64,000 nucleotides of DNA from Pedobacter helvus. Lineage in GTDB: Bacteria; Bacteroidota; Bacteroidia; Sphingobacteriales; Sphingobacteriaceae. The position numbers and the translations under genes are program-made. The stretch spans positions 377,210 through 441,209 of the forward strand of contig NZ_SRMP01000003.1 of assembly GCF_005925325.1 (NCBI RefSeq), in the 5' to 3' direction. Shown piece by piece: positions 52,781 through 61,322 of the stretch; position 1 is the first letter of the stretch, and the number at the start of each line of letters is the position of its first letter. Under the pieces are notes generated by a model, which was not told the origin of the DNA, searched no databases, and saw nothing but the letters and a program-made list of their open reading frames with translations.

Positions 52781-53440
52781 TCACAACAACCCCAGCTGCC
52801 TCCAGTTGGCAAAAATAACATCTTTCAGCTCATCAACGGTTATTTTCTTTATTTCAGCAACTTTGATGTAAATTTCTTTGATATCAATCTCCGCTTCATC
52901 TGTTTCTAAAAAGAATGGAGCGGCTGTTTTTTCTAAAGCCACAGCAACTTCTTCAGACTTTAAAACTGCAGCTCCAAACGACAAATAAAATCCTTGATGA
53001 ATGAGCTGCTGCGCCATTTCATACTTTTTATTGAAACCGTGGATAATCATCGGAACAGTAGGCCGTACCCTTTTTTTTAAAGCAATCAGTTCATCAAATG
53101 CTTTTACACAATGAAGGATTAAAGGTTTTTGTAGCTCCTCTGCCAAAGCTATTTGCGGTTCCAATATTTGCAATTGGATTTTCATACGTTCGCCTTTGAG
53201 CTTATCCAAACCACATTCACCAATTAGTTTTACATTCTCTTGTCGAGCCAAAACATTTAAATATTTCATGTTCTTAGGTAATTCTTCCAATTTTCCATAC
53301 CAAGGATGAATGCCGATAGAGATAGGCTTCGTTTTCGGCATAGCCAAAAAAGTGCTTTCGCTTAAAGAAAGGCTTTGGATAGCAATAACTCCTTGCTGTT
53401 GCTTAGTGTTATGGGTATGAATATCTAAAAACATGCTCAT
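52781..53440 (-). CDS. TatD-family metal-dependent hydrolase
   Basis: 219 residues, amidohydrolase-type barrel. Metal ligands in DIHTHN (near N-terminus), GECGLD, LILHCVKAF and MIIHGFNKK, and the closing LETDEAEIDI. TatD proteins are nucleases involved in DNA repair or quality control; this one is slightly shorter than E. coli TatD (260). Two start ATGs lie 6 nt apart (53440 and 53434). Confidence 0.9.
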   Translation of the reverse strand: MSMFLDIHTHNTKQQQGVIAIQSLSLSESTFLAMPKTKPISIGIHPWYGKLEELPKNMKYLNVLARQENVKLIGECGLDKLKGERMKIQLQILEPQIALAEELQKPLILHCVKAFDELIALKKRVRPTVPMIIHGFNKKYEMAQQLIHQGFYLSFGAAVLKSEEVAVALEKTAAPFFLETDEAEIDIKEIYIKVAEIKKITVDELKDVIFANWRQLGLL

Positions 53441-53512
53441 TTAGCACAAAGATAGATAATTAGCTCATCAAAATTTTACTCTACAAAAACAGTAGACTAT
53501 TAGCAAAACATA

Positions 53513-53520
53513 TATCTTTG
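53513..53520 (+). promoter_or_regulatory. Possible -7 element for the thioredoxin gene
   Basis: TATCTTTG (53513-53520) matches TAnnTTTG; no good upstream TTTG at the right distance, so support is partial. Start would be near 53527, 22 nt ahead of the ATG. Confidence 0.35.
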
Positions 53521-53548
53521 CAGTACTTATTATTTAACCTAAATTAAA

Positions 53549-54055
53549 ATGATGAAGAGATTGTTATTTCTTTTGATTGCCATGAGTGTAAGCGTGGCGA
53601 GTTTTGCACAAACTCAAGCGAAAACCGAAAGCGGCGTTAAAATCTATAACCCTGCGGCAAATGCACAAGCGGATCTAGATGCTGCCGCGGCAAAAGCTAA
53701 AAAAGAAAACAAGCACGTTTTTGTACAAGTTGGTGGCAATTGGTGCGTTTGGTGTATTCGGTTTCACAACTTGGTAGAAGAAACTCCAGAGCTAAAAAAT
53801 TATTTAAACACTAATTTTGAAACCGTTTTGGTGAACTACAGTCCCGAAAACAAAAATGAAGCAGTATTAAAGGAACTGAAAAACCCTGGTCGCTTTGGCT
53901 TTCCGGTATTCTTAATTTTAGATGGAAATGGTGAAGTGCTCCATATCCAAAACTCAGCCTATTTGGAAGAAGGAAAAGGGCACAGCGTAAAATTGATTAC
54001 AGACTTTCTTAAAAACTGGACTTACAAAGCAGTAAACCCAACCTTGGCGAAATAA
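53549..54055 (+). CDS. Periplasmic thioredoxin-family protein
   Basis: 168 residues with a signal peptide (about 1-20, ending ASFA) and a thioredoxin-7-type domain: NKHVFVQVGGNWCVWCIRFHNLVEE with redox Cys66 and Cys69 (WCVWC), then FGFPVFLILDGNGEVLHI containing the cis-Pro. Likely a periplasmic disulfide reductant or a thioredoxin-like protein of unclear partner. Its own terminator follows. Confidence 0.92.
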   Translation: MMKRLLFLLIAMSVSVASFAQTQAKTESGVKIYNPAANAQADLDAAAAKAKKENKHVFVQVGGNWCVWCIRFHNLVEETPELKNYLNTNFETVLVNYSPENKNEAVLKELKNPGRFGFPVFLILDGNGEVLHIQNSAYLEEGKGHSVKLITDFLKNWTYKAVNPTLAK

Positions 54056-54059
54056 AAAC

Positions 54060-54095
54060 AAAGCCCCGAAACATTATTTCGGGGCTTTGTTTTTA
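54060..54095. terminator. Bidirectional terminator between thioredoxin and ndpA
   Basis: AAAGCCCCGAAA (54060-54071) and TTTCGGGGCTTT (54077-54088) with a 5-nt loop, then G and T5. Closes both convergent genes. Confidence 0.92.
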
Positions 54096-54112
54096 AAAAG
54101 GACTTTAAGTAA

Positions 54113-55168
54113 CTATTGTTCCTCCTTGAAATAAAGTTTATAGCAGTTCATTCCCTTTTCAGCATCATATTCTTTCTCTATCAATTCCTTATTACCATGG
54201 ATATAAACGTGGAAATTCTTATCTAGCTTAAGAATGCTCTTAAAATCTTTTGCTTGTTTTTTTACCGCAGCATCAGAAATATCAAAGGTATCTGCTATTT
54301 GCGTATCAAACTCTTCTTCGTAAGATTGTTTATAGTTTTTAAATAACTCTATCCCTTCTTCGTTGGCAATTACTTCATTAGCAAATTCGTCGATATCAAA
54401 AGTTTCTTTCTCCTTAAAATACTTCATCGAACGGTTCAATAAATCAATTTTATCCGTTTTTTCTACATCAAATTCTTGATCTAATTTTTCTGTAACGAAG
54501 TTCTTGTAAACATCCATCACATTCTGCGTTTTATTGAAGTTGTCGTTCCTTATTTTTAACATTAGAAACTGATCTTTCCAATAGGCAGCATCCGATGTAC
54601 GACTGGTAGTATCAATCACAACCACTTTGTAACCTTCTTCCTTTTCTGTGTTAAAGATCAAACAACCTTTATCTAATTTATTGATGTTGATACCCTGTTG
54701 TTCGTAGCTGATGCCAAAACCGTTTTGCTCTGGAAAAACTTTGATATAGCTCTCCTTACTTTCAGACCTAAAAAATCCGATGGCATCATGCAAATCGCCT
54801 TCTATCTGGAGGTTTTCGAAAAAGCCCACATAAAGCTCTCCACCTTTAACTTTAGGATGATCTGCCACTTCGAAAAGATACTTTGCAATCTCTTGGCTGT
54901 TTTCATGGAATTTACCTCCATCAGTGAAAACTTCTGAAGCCAAGCGGTAAATTTCGTTCGAATTTAAATCAGTACCATGCTGAGTAAAGCGATAAACCTC
55001 GTTCACTTTTTGAAAAGGCGAAAGAAAATATTGCTTTAACAATTGGTTCAGCATTTCATCTTCAACGTGTATAGAACTGTCGGAAAGCGAATAATACTCT
55101 TCGTTTGTTTTATTGCCTACATGATGCACCGAAAGCTCAGCTAAATTCGATTCGAAAAAAGATACCAT
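54113..55168 (-). CDS. Nucleoid-associated protein (NdpA/YejK family)
   Basis: 351 residues from the ATG at 55168 (MVSFFESNLAELSVHHVG). The open frame extends to 55327, but those codons lie beyond a terminator (55250-55277) and would add a nonfamily hydrophobic stretch, and a promoter-like element (55186-55214) sits between. Family features: YFLSPF near residue 44, SNEIYRLASEVF, and the C-terminal KKQAKDFKSILKLDKNFHVYIHGN with CYKLYF. PF04245 proteins bind the nucleoid; exact role open. Confidence 0.88.
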   Translation of the reverse strand: MVSFFESNLAELSVHHVGNKTNEEYYSLSDSSIHVEDEMLNQLLKQYFLSPFQKVNEVYRFTQHGTDLNSNEIYRLASEVFTDGGKFHENSQEIAKYLFEVADHPKVKGGELYVGFFENLQIEGDLHDAIGFFRSESKESYIKVFPEQNGFGISYEQQGININKLDKGCLIFNTEKEEGYKVVVIDTTSRTSDAAYWKDQFLMLKIRNDNFNKTQNVMDVYKNFVTEKLDQEFDVEKTDKIDLLNRSMKYFKEKETFDIDEFANEVIANEEGIELFKNYKQSYEEEFDTQIADTFDISDAAVKKQAKDFKSILKLDKNFHVYIHGNKELIEKEYDAEKGMNCYKLYFKEEQ

Positions 55169-55185
55169 AAATTTGAATTGAGGAG

Positions 55186-55214
55186 CAAAGGTATTAAAAA
55201 GTAGGGAGTGGAAA
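55186..55214 (-). promoter_or_regulatory. Promoter-like element for ndpA
   Basis: TACCTTTG (55193-55186) with TTTC 17 nt upstream (55214-55211): partial match to the phylum consensus, and it fits the start codon at 55168. Confidence 0.5.
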
Positions 55215-55249
55215 AGAGGGAAAGCGAAACGAGTTATGCAAGTTGTGTA

Positions 55250-55277
55250 TAAATAAAAAAGGGAAGCAAAACTTCCC
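55250..55277 (-). terminator. Terminator of the small secreted-protein gene
   Basis: GGGAAG (55261-55266) and CTTCCC (55272-55277) with A-rich DNA upstream that reads as a T-run on the minus strand. Confidence 0.8.
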
Positions 55278-55298
55278 TTCATCTTAATATTGTTTAGC

Positions 55299-55703
55299 TT
55301 AAATGAACAAAGCTGATACGGCATCAACAGTAGGCGACGTTTTTAAGCCCAATAGCTTTGCGTATTGTACAGCTGTAAGCGCCGACTTCATTTTAGATAG
55401 CATTCCCGAATTTAAACCACTTAACTTCGAAGTATAAGCACTCGTATTAGTTGTAGCCAGCGACGATATATTCGCTTTGCTTTTTAAATAATCTGTAACA
55501 ATTGTAGCAACCTTTGGCTTTTGTGTATTGGTTAAACTCAATGCAGAATTTAATGCAGTAGAAATTGTAGAGGCTTGCGAAGCATAATTGCTGGCTGTAG
55601 TGGCCGTTTTTGTAGCTTGGCTAAGTTTTGTAGCTAAACTGGTTTGAGCAAACGCTGTGGTTGCACCAAGTGCAATAGCTAGCGTTAAAATGGTTTTTTT
55701 CAT
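55299..55703 (-). CDS. Small secreted Ala/Ser/Thr-rich protein
   Basis: 134 residues starting at the ATG 55703 (MKKTILTLAIALGATTAFA). Signal peptide about 1-19; the mature part is rich in Ala, Ser and Thr helices (ATKLSQATKTATTASNYASQ) and ends KSALTAVQYAKLLGLKTSP. Resembles the many small periplasmic helical proteins of Sphingobacteriaceae, with a loose likeness to Spy/CpxP-type chaperones. Function unknown. The longer open frame to 56012 runs through the neighbouring gene and is not used. Confidence 0.8.
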   Translation of the reverse strand: MKKTILTLAIALGATTAFAQTSLATKLSQATKTATTASNYASQASTISTALNSALSLTNTQKPKVATIVTDYLKSKANISSLATTNTSAYTSKLSGLNSGMLSKMKSALTAVQYAKLLGLKTSPTVDAVSALFI

Positions 55704-55751
55704 AAGATAATTTTTGTTTTTCTTAAGGTAAATATAAAGATTATAGTACAA

Positions 55752-55778
55752 GAAAGGATGACCATCAGCCATCCTTTC
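55752..55778 (-). terminator. Hairpin behind the DUF6600-like gene
   Basis: GAAAGGATG (55752-55760) and CATCCTTTC (55770-55778), 9-nt loop. No clear T-run, so terminator function is uncertain. Confidence 0.4.
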
Positions 55779-55785
55779 ACTTTGT

Positions 55786-57126
55786 TTAACCCCTACCGGG
55801 TCTGCCGCCGCTCTCGCTTCGGCTAGATCTTTCTGAGCCACCAGATGATCGGCCAGTTGAACCCGACGACTGTGAACGCTCTGTACGCTGAGACCGCTCC
55901 ATTCTTTCGATTCTTTGAGGTTGCGATGATCTTTCACTTCTTTCCATGCTTCTTTGAGGAGGAGCATGTTGCATTCTTCCTTCAGATGATGGACGAGAAG
56001 GGAAATTCTCATTGCGCTCTCTGCTGCGCTCTACACGTTGTTGGTCAGAAGGCATCGTAGCTCTATTTTCAGTATTGCGATTATTTTCGCTGGTATTCAC
56101 GTCTCTCCTTTCTCTAGATCTTCCGAAAATGCTTCCTCTATCGCTGCGCTCATTGTTACTGTCAACTCTGTTTTCTCTAGTTGGAGCAACAGCACCGCGT
56201 TCTCTCGTAGCGTTATTATCAAAACCTCTATCGTTCGATCTTTCGCCTCTTCCGTTATTAGCGTTATATGAGCCGTTCTCATTACCACGACTTTCTCTAG
56301 TTACACCACCATTATGGCTACGCTCTATTCTATCTCTAGTTATGCTACCTTGTACTGCTTGTCTTGGCGCAGCCTTAGCATTATCGCTGCCTCTAGTTGG
56401 ACGTGGAGCATATACATTAACCGTATTATTCTCAATTCTGTTACCACCAGACCTATTCGTTCTAGAAACATTATAGACCGTTACGTTTTGGTTAGTCGCC
56501 CTTCTTACATCGTCTATTCTTGGTCCAGAGTAGTAGGTTCTATTATTACGAACATAAGTGTTGTTAATAATTACCGTATTTCGGATGTATACCCTATTTC
56601 TACCGCTATAATAACGAGGATAGCTGTTATAGTAAATATGTCGCTCAGGGATAAAGTTCCAGCAGAAATCTGGCGTCACGTATCTGCGGCCAATATTTAT
56701 GTTGATGTTAATACTTGGTCCCATAGGAGCCCATCCGTAATAACCACCACCACTTCTCCAGTCTACCCAAGCCGGGCCCCAAATAGTATCTGGTATCCAA
56801 ACCCAATTGTTGTACCTGTTGTAAATCCAACGTCCGTAGTGGAATGGAGCCCATCCCCAATCATAGTTAGATACCCAAGTGTTACCGTACTCAGTCATAG
56901 CCCAACGACCATTACTGTAATAAGGCCTAAAATCTGCCTGGTCTACATCTGGACGCCAAACATACCCATATTCAGGATCGTTTATCCAGGTTCCATAAGG
57001 AGAAAGCTCGTCGTAGAATGTTTGCAGCGAAACATCGTCATACTGAGCCTTTGCAATTTGCGTGGTTCCGGTGAGGAGAAGCAAAAGCCCCAGCATCATA
57101 GCCGGAAATTTGATCAAGGTTTTCAT
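55786..57126 (-). CDS. Secreted Tyr/Trp-rich protein with Arg/Ser/Asn-rich low-complexity tail (DUF6600-like)
   Basis: 446 residues: signal peptide (about 1-27), an aromatic-rich N-terminal region (28-175) made of GTWINDPEYGYVWRPDVD and WGWAPFHYGRW units typical of DUF6600/YXWGXW proteins, a middle with RRYVTPDFCWNFIPERHIY, and a C-terminal tail (about 220-446) dominated by Arg, Ser, Asn, Glu and Gly. The tail looks intrinsically disordered and strongly positively charged, suggesting contact with nucleic acid or acidic polymers outside the cell. Function unknown. Long frames on the opposite strand here are compositional shadows. Confidence 0.85.
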   Translation of the reverse strand: MKTLIKFPAMMLGLLLLLTGTTQIAKAQYDDVSLQTFYDELSPYGTWINDPEYGYVWRPDVDQADFRPYYSNGRWAMTEYGNTWVSNYDWGWAPFHYGRWIYNRYNNWVWIPDTIWGPAWVDWRSGGGYYGWAPMGPSINININIGRRYVTPDFCWNFIPERHIYYNSYPRYYSGRNRVYIRNTVIINNTYVRNNRTYYSGPRIDDVRRATNQNVTVYNVSRTNRSGGNRIENNTVNVYAPRPTRGSDNAKAAPRQAVQGSITRDRIERSHNGGVTRESRGNENGSYNANNGRGERSNDRGFDNNATRERGAVAPTRENRVDSNNERSDRGSIFGRSRERRDVNTSENNRNTENRATMPSDQQRVERSRERNENFPSRPSSEGRMQHAPPQRSMERSERSSQPQRIERMERSQRTERSQSSGSTGRSSGGSERSSRSESGGRPGRG

Positions 57127-57386
57127 GTCCTGTGTGTTTTAAAATTTATAATTAACCTAACGTGGTTGATATATCAATTTAAAATCCAAATTGTGTTAAA
57201 AATGGTAAAAGCAACAAGAAAGTTGCTTGTTTATGAGATTTAACGTATGTTTCGTCTTTTAAGTGCAAATTTCTGTATTAAAATTATGTCAGCTATGGCA
57301 ATCAACAGAACTAAATTTGATACAGTAATTAACCAAACAAAACAGTTTGTTGCACTTTATTGTTTTTGTAAATTTAAATTTTGTCG

Positions 57387-58100
57387 ATGAAAAAAGGCAC
57401 ATTGTTTTTAATTCCAGTTCCTTTGGCAGATAATGCTGCTCATAAATCCTTTACTCCTTTCTTGGTAGATACCATTAATAGTATCAAAACTTATATTGTA
57501 GAGAACGAAAAGACAGCTCGTAAATTTTTAAAAGAGGCGGGATTAAAAACTCCTCAAAGCGAGTTGTCGATACACGATTATGGGAAGCATAAAAGAGGAA
57601 GTTCATTAGCTGCTTTTTTTAAAGAGCTTAATGAGGGTATAGACGTTGGTTTAATGAGCGAAGCGGGTTGCCCTGGTGTTGCAGATCCAGGCGCTGATAT
57701 TGTTGCCGAAGCACACAAAAGAAACATCAAAGTTGTACCACTTGTTGGGCCAAATGCAATGTTGCAAGCTCTAATGTCGTCTGGTTTTAGTGGACAGAGT
57801 TACGCTTTTACAGGATATCTGCCTATTGATAAAGGAGACCGAGCGAAACGGATTAAAGATTTAGAACAACTTTCGCAACGATATAGGCAAACGCAGCTTT
57901 TTATGGAAACACCTTTTAGAAACAATCACTTGTTAGAAGATATACTGAAAAACTGTCAGCCAAATACGATGCTCTGCGTAGCATGCAACATCAATGCAGA
58001 AGACGAATTTATTAAAACTTTGCCGGTAGGTTTATGGAGAAAAGAAAAAGTAGACCTTCATAAAAAGCCTACAGTATTTTTAATTTATAAAGGAAATTGA
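57387..58100 (+). CDS. RsmI-like tetrapyrrole-methylase-fold SAM methyltransferase
   Basis: 237 residues from ATG 57387 (MKKGTLFLIPVPLADN). SAM-site features: GLMSEAGCPGVADPGADIV (about 92-110) and PLVGPNAMLQALMSSGF. The E. coli RsmI enzyme that methylates C1402 of 16S rRNA is about 280 residues; this lacks the C-terminal helix-turn-helix-like part, so substrate is uncertain. Family with a second copy in many Bacteroidota. Followed by an inverted repeat. Confidence 0.85.
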   Translation: MKKGTLFLIPVPLADNAAHKSFTPFLVDTINSIKTYIVENEKTARKFLKEAGLKTPQSELSIHDYGKHKRGSSLAAFFKELNEGIDVGLMSEAGCPGVADPGADIVAEAHKRNIKVVPLVGPNAMLQALMSSGFSGQSYAFTGYLPIDKGDRAKRIKDLEQLSQRYRQTQLFMETPFRNNHLLEDILKNCQPNTMLCVACNINAEDEFIKTLPVGLWRKEKVDLHKKPTVFLIYKGN

Positions 58101-58109
58101 TTTGCCAAA

Positions 58110-58155
58110 AACCATCTTAGCATTTAGAACAAATAATTTAGAAACTAAGATGGTT
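58110..58155. terminator. Inverted repeat between rsmI-like and holin-cluster genes
   Basis: AACCATCTTAG (58110-58120) and CTAAGATGGTT (58145-58155), an 11-bp stem with a 24-nt AT-rich loop, between convergent genes. Possible bidirectional terminator. Confidence 0.55.
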
Positions 58156-58162
58156 AAGTCCA

Positions 58163-58606
58163 TTAATAAGTCTCGCTGTCTGGTGGGATGCCATAATCAA
58201 CGAAATTTACATCTGTTTTTTTCTTTTTAGAAGTAAGTGATGAAAAAAGTGATTTAGCCTTAGTAAATAAGCCCGTTAAGCTTTCAGCATCTAGAGACTT
58301 ACCAATTTTTCCGGAAACTAAAGCTGCAATACTTTTGGTTATAAAACCGGAACCTCTAAATACTGTTTTATTTAAAAGTAATGGTAAAACTAGGGACATG
58401 ATGCTACCACTCAAATTGGTTTTATCATCCAGCTTTTTCAAGCTTTGCGGATTAAGAAAATCCTTAATTAAGTTTAGCGGAGAAAACTGCTTGATATAGG
58501 CTTTGGTATCATCTTTCAGCTGTGTCTCTTTTAGTTGATATGTTACTTTAACACGGCTAATCTCCACCTGTAATTCTGCCAAGGATTTGATATCTTTATT
58601 CCTCAT
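58163..58606 (-). CDS. Hypothetical protein of the YtxH/holin cluster
   Basis: 147 residues. Charged N-terminal coiled segment (VEISRVKVTYQLKETQLKDDTKAY), a hydrophobic central part (SGSIMSLVLPLLLNKTVF, about 68-85) and a basic C-terminus (SLTSKKKKTDV). No family name known to me. The start overlaps the end of the holin-like gene by 11 nt, so it is translationally coupled with it. Probably the YqjK-like third component of the cluster. Confidence 0.78.
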   Translation of the reverse strand: MRNKDIKSLAELQVEISRVKVTYQLKETQLKDDTKAYIKQFSPLNLIKDFLNPQSLKKLDDKTNLSGSIMSLVLPLLLNKTVFRGSGFITKSIAALVSGKIGKSLDAESLTGLFTKAKSLFSSLTSKKKKTDVNFVDYGIPPDSETY

Positions 58607-58967
58607 CGTCTTTATCTGCTATTTTATTAAAGTATTTCCTAATAAACATATTCACCAATATCTTCTCGATGATATTATCCTTGGTAAAGAAAACGATAAT
58701 GGAAACGAGTAAATAAATACCTGCAACACAACCAAAGCCAGCAACCATGCTACCAAATACTTCAGCAAGGTATAAAGCCAATGTAACCGTACCTAGCAAA
58801 AATGCCAGAAGGAAACACACCACTACTACAGTGTTTGTTATGAGGTCTGCAAATAATTTGGAACCTTTTTCTACGGATTTTAAATGTATATAATCTAAGC
58901 GAGTATCTACATAACTTTTCGCGTCAGAAACTAGTTCTTCAATTGTTTTTTCTTTATTCTCTTCCAT
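58596..58967 (-). CDS. Phage-holin-like / YqjE-family membrane protein (DUF1469)
   Basis: 123 residues with two strong membrane helices (about 43-68 and 72-95) and a soluble start with TIEELVSDAKSYVDTRLDYIHLKSVEKGSKLFADL. This is the Actinobacterial_holin-X/DUF1469 pattern, E. coli YqjE type. Despite the name it is not a prophage component: no phage genes are nearby and the neighbours are YtxH and a YqjK-like protein. Confidence 0.88.
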   Translation of the reverse strand: MEENKEKTIEELVSDAKSYVDTRLDYIHLKSVEKGSKLFADLITNTVVVVCFLLAFLLGTVTLALYLAEVFGSMVAGFGCVAGIYLLVSIIVFFTKDNIIEKILVNMFIRKYFNKIADKDDEE

Positions 58968-58990
58968 TATCGTTTTTCAGCGTGTCATTC

Positions 58991-59257
58991 TTATACGTGT
59001 TCTACTTCATCAGAATATTCTTGCTCAACATCACGAAGTTTACCTTTGATAGAGTTAACTACCTTGTCTTTTAAACCACTTAGGTTATTGATTTCATCGG
59101 CAGCTCTTTCTTTGATAGAATCTCCGAAGTCTTTCAAAGACTGACCTAATTTATCACGAGTATCTGTGCCTTTATCTGGCGCAAAAAGTATTCCCAATGC
59201 CGCACCTGCAGCTAAGCCAGCCAATAAGGCTACTACTACTTTTGAGTTATCGTTCAT
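58991..59257 (-). CDS. YtxH-domain protein
   Basis: 88 residues. An N-terminal membrane helix with LLAGLAAGAALGILFAPDKG (YtxH/GlxxG pattern) and a helical, acidic C-terminus (DEINNLSGLKDKVVNSIKG, EQEYSDEVEHV). Such proteins associate with envelope-stress and ribosome-hibernation conditions (YqjD type in E. coli). First gene of the three-gene set. No promoter found. Confidence 0.9.
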   Translation of the reverse strand: MNDNSKVVVALLAGLAAGAALGILFAPDKGTDTRDKLGQSLKDFGDSIKERAADEINNLSGLKDKVVNSIKGKLRDVEQEYSDEVEHV

Positions 59258-59463
59258 GTTTTTATAGTTTTATGTTAAAAATGAAAAATTGTATAAACTA
59301 TAGTAATTAAACTAAGTACAAACACAAATTGTTTTAAGTATTTGCTTTTTGTTATGCTCTTTTTTCTCCTTTTGGATTACCCCAATATAAGTAAAAAAAA
59401 GCCTCTAGCAAATCAAAAACAAATATTGTTCCAATAAGATCACAAAACTAAATGAACTAGATT

Positions 59464-60906
59464 TTAGTTGATCGGCAACTGAATTATAAACAAACTACCT
59501 TGCTCTAGCGGTTTGAAAATGATGCTTCCATTATGTGCCAAAACAGACCTTTCCGCTTCGGTTAAACCTAATCCGTCTGTGTCTTTTTTGGTGGTGAAAA
59601 AAGGCTCGAAAATCTGATGCTCTAAACCTGGACTTATGCCTTTTCCGTTATCCTCAACTAGGATCGAATAAAACCCACTATCATTCATGGTACTTACATT
59701 TAAAATTTTAGGATAGCTCTCCATACCTTCTATAGCGTTGGTAAGGATGTTTACCAGTGCTTTTTTTATCTGCTTTTTATCTATGGACAAATGCAGATCC
59801 GCCGGTAAAAGATGTTTCTCTAACACAATACGCTGTCCCAGAACCAAGTCACTTATTTCTATTAAAGCCTCTTCAACTAAAGCTCTGATGTTAGTTTTTT
59901 GAATAATTATAGGTTTATTTTCGGTACTTGAAATGAAATTTCGAGTAAGCTGATTAATATTATCAAAATTAGATTTGATAACCTCTAAGTTGGTCTGCAA
60001 ATTTTCGTTATACACCAACGCCTCATCTGTAGTTAACTCATGCAAAACCAGATTGATAGTGGAAAGTGGATTTCTGATCTCCTCGGCAAAGCCTTTCGCA
60101 ATGTGCTCAGATATCGAGAACTTACTTTCGTGTATAAATTTAGTTTCTTGATGTTTCCTATAAGTAAGGTCATGTATGATGGTATGGTAAACCTCTACCA
60201 TATTTTGAAGATCTATCTGCAAAAATGAAGAAAGGCTACAGAAATAAACCTGCCCCTTACTCGAAACCATTTGGCATTCGAAATCACTAACAGCGCCTTT
60301 AGTTTCTAACTCTTGCACAAAATTGTCTCTATCTTCTTGTGTATAAAACAAAGACCTATCATTAGTTGCCAACATCTCCTTAATATGATAACCAAAAAAG
60401 TCTAATCCAGCTTTATTGATATCATGGATTTTTCCAGTATAATCTGAAATAAGGATAGGTTCTTTTGCCTTCTCAAAAATAATCTTGAATTTATTCTCGC
60501 TTTCTTTAAGTGCTTTTAGTGTTTCGGCCTGTTTCAATGCATATCGTAAAGACCTATCCAAAGTATCAGGATCTATTTTGTCCTTTACCAAATAATCTGC
60601 CGCACCAACGTTCATTGCCTCCTCGTCAATTTGGTAATCTCCTTTTCCTGTTAAGATGATAATAGGCTCCCTAATGCCAGAAAGCACCGCCTCATTTACT
60701 AAATCTACACCAGTATATTTGCCTAAACGATAATCTACTAGATAAACATCATGTTGTCTTTTTAGTACCGAATTTATTCCCTTATCAAAATTATCTATCC
60801 ACGAAAGCTCGTATTTATTGGCAATGTTACCATGACTAAAAATATCTTTGGTAATGATATAATCATCTTCGTCATCGTCAATTAATAAAACCTTTACTTT
60901 GTTCAT
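59464..60906 (-). CDS. Receiver-PAS-histidine-kinase-like protein lacking the phosphoacceptor His
   Basis: 480 residues. Receiver domain 1-125 (acidic pocket IDDDEDD, phospho-Asp58 in YLVDYRLG, Lys in LVKDK), PAS domain about 135-255, dimerisation helices about 258-325, and a kinase ATPase domain about 340-478 with N box (NILTNAIEGM), G1 (DNGKGI), F (FEPFFTTK) and G2 (DGLGL). The H box reads GFAEEIRNPL: Glu275 replaces the His of the standard HEIRNPL. Codon at 60084-60082 is GAG, so the change is unambiguous. It may act as a sensor or allosteric partner rather than a kinase. Confidence 0.92.
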   Translation of the reverse strand: MNKVKVLLIDDDEDDYIITKDIFSHGNIANKYELSWIDNFDKGINSVLKRQHDVYLVDYRLGKYTGVDLVNEAVLSGIREPIIILTGKGDYQIDEEAMNVGAADYLVKDKIDPDTLDRSLRYALKQAETLKALKESENKFKIIFEKAKEPILISDYTGKIHDINKAGLDFFGYHIKEMLATNDRSLFYTQEDRDNFVQELETKGAVSDFECQMVSSKGQVYFCSLSSFLQIDLQNMVEVYHTIIHDLTYRKHQETKFIHESKFSISEHIAKGFAEEIRNPLSTINLVLHELTTDEALVYNENLQTNLEVIKSNFDNINQLTRNFISSTENKPIIIQKTNIRALVEEALIEISDLVLGQRIVLEKHLLPADLHLSIDKKQIKKALVNILTNAIEGMESYPKILNVSTMNDSGFYSILVEDNGKGISPGLEHQIFEPFFTTKKDTDGLGLTEAERSVLAHNGSIIFKPLEQGSLFIIQLPIN

Positions 60907-60915
60907 ATATATTTA

Positions 60916-61320
60916 CTATTTGGTATTCAGCCATTTACCGGCAATTATTGTCACAATATCTACTAAATCACTGAAAGATGCCGGTTTGGTAAAGAAATCA
61001 TCAGCTCCTAAAGCGAAAACCGATTCTATATCATCTTTATTTTTGGAGGTAGATAACACCACTAAAGGAATATCCTTGGTTTCTACACGTTTTTTTAATT
61101 CCTTAATTACGCCTCTTCCATCTAAAATAGGCATATTTAAATCTACAAGTATCAAACTTGGTAGTTCTTTATCAGTTAAAAGCTTTTGTAAATGTTCTAT
61201 CAATAATTTTCCATTTTCTAAAAAGGTTACGGCATTTTGATTGATCTCTGAGAAAGCATCTTTAAGCATTAGCGCATCATCTTGATCGTCTTCGGCAATT
61301 AATATTAGTGGTTTGTACAT
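60916..61320 (-). CDS. CheY-like response regulator (Rcp1-type)
   Basis: 134 residues, single receiver with acidic pocket EDDQDD (9-14), phosphoacceptor Asp in LILVDLNMP (about 63), Ser in VVLSTS and Lys in FTKPA. The longer loop after beta-3 (LQKLLTDKELPSLIL) is typical of Rcp1-like regulators that pair with phytochrome-type kinases. 2 nt from the kinase gene behind it and 9 nt before the receiver-PAS-kinase gene. Confidence 0.93.
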   Translation of the reverse strand: MYKPLILIAEDDQDDALMLKDAFSEINQNAVTFLENGKLLIEHLQKLLTDKELPSLILVDLNMPILDGRGVIKELKKRVETKDIPLVVLSTSKNKDDIESVFALGADDFFTKPASFSDLVDIVTIIAGKWLNTK

Positions 61321-61322
61321 AA

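Noticed and set aside
55169..55327. 53-residue N-terminal extension of ndpA
   Set aside because: It would cross the upstream gene's terminator, and the promoter-like element and family N-terminus favour the ATG at 55168.
55299..56012. 237-codon version of the small secreted-protein gene
   Set aside because: The first 103 codons overlap the neighbouring gene's coding region in a different frame; the signal peptide starts at 55703.
56314..57243. Long plus-strand open frame (309 codons)
   Set aside because: It lies entirely opposite the aromatic/Arg-rich secreted protein gene and has no recognisable features; it is a compositional shadow.
58596..58967. Prophage remnant suggested by a holin-like protein
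   Set aside because: No integrase, lysin or structural phage genes nearby; the neighbours point to a YqjE-type host protein.
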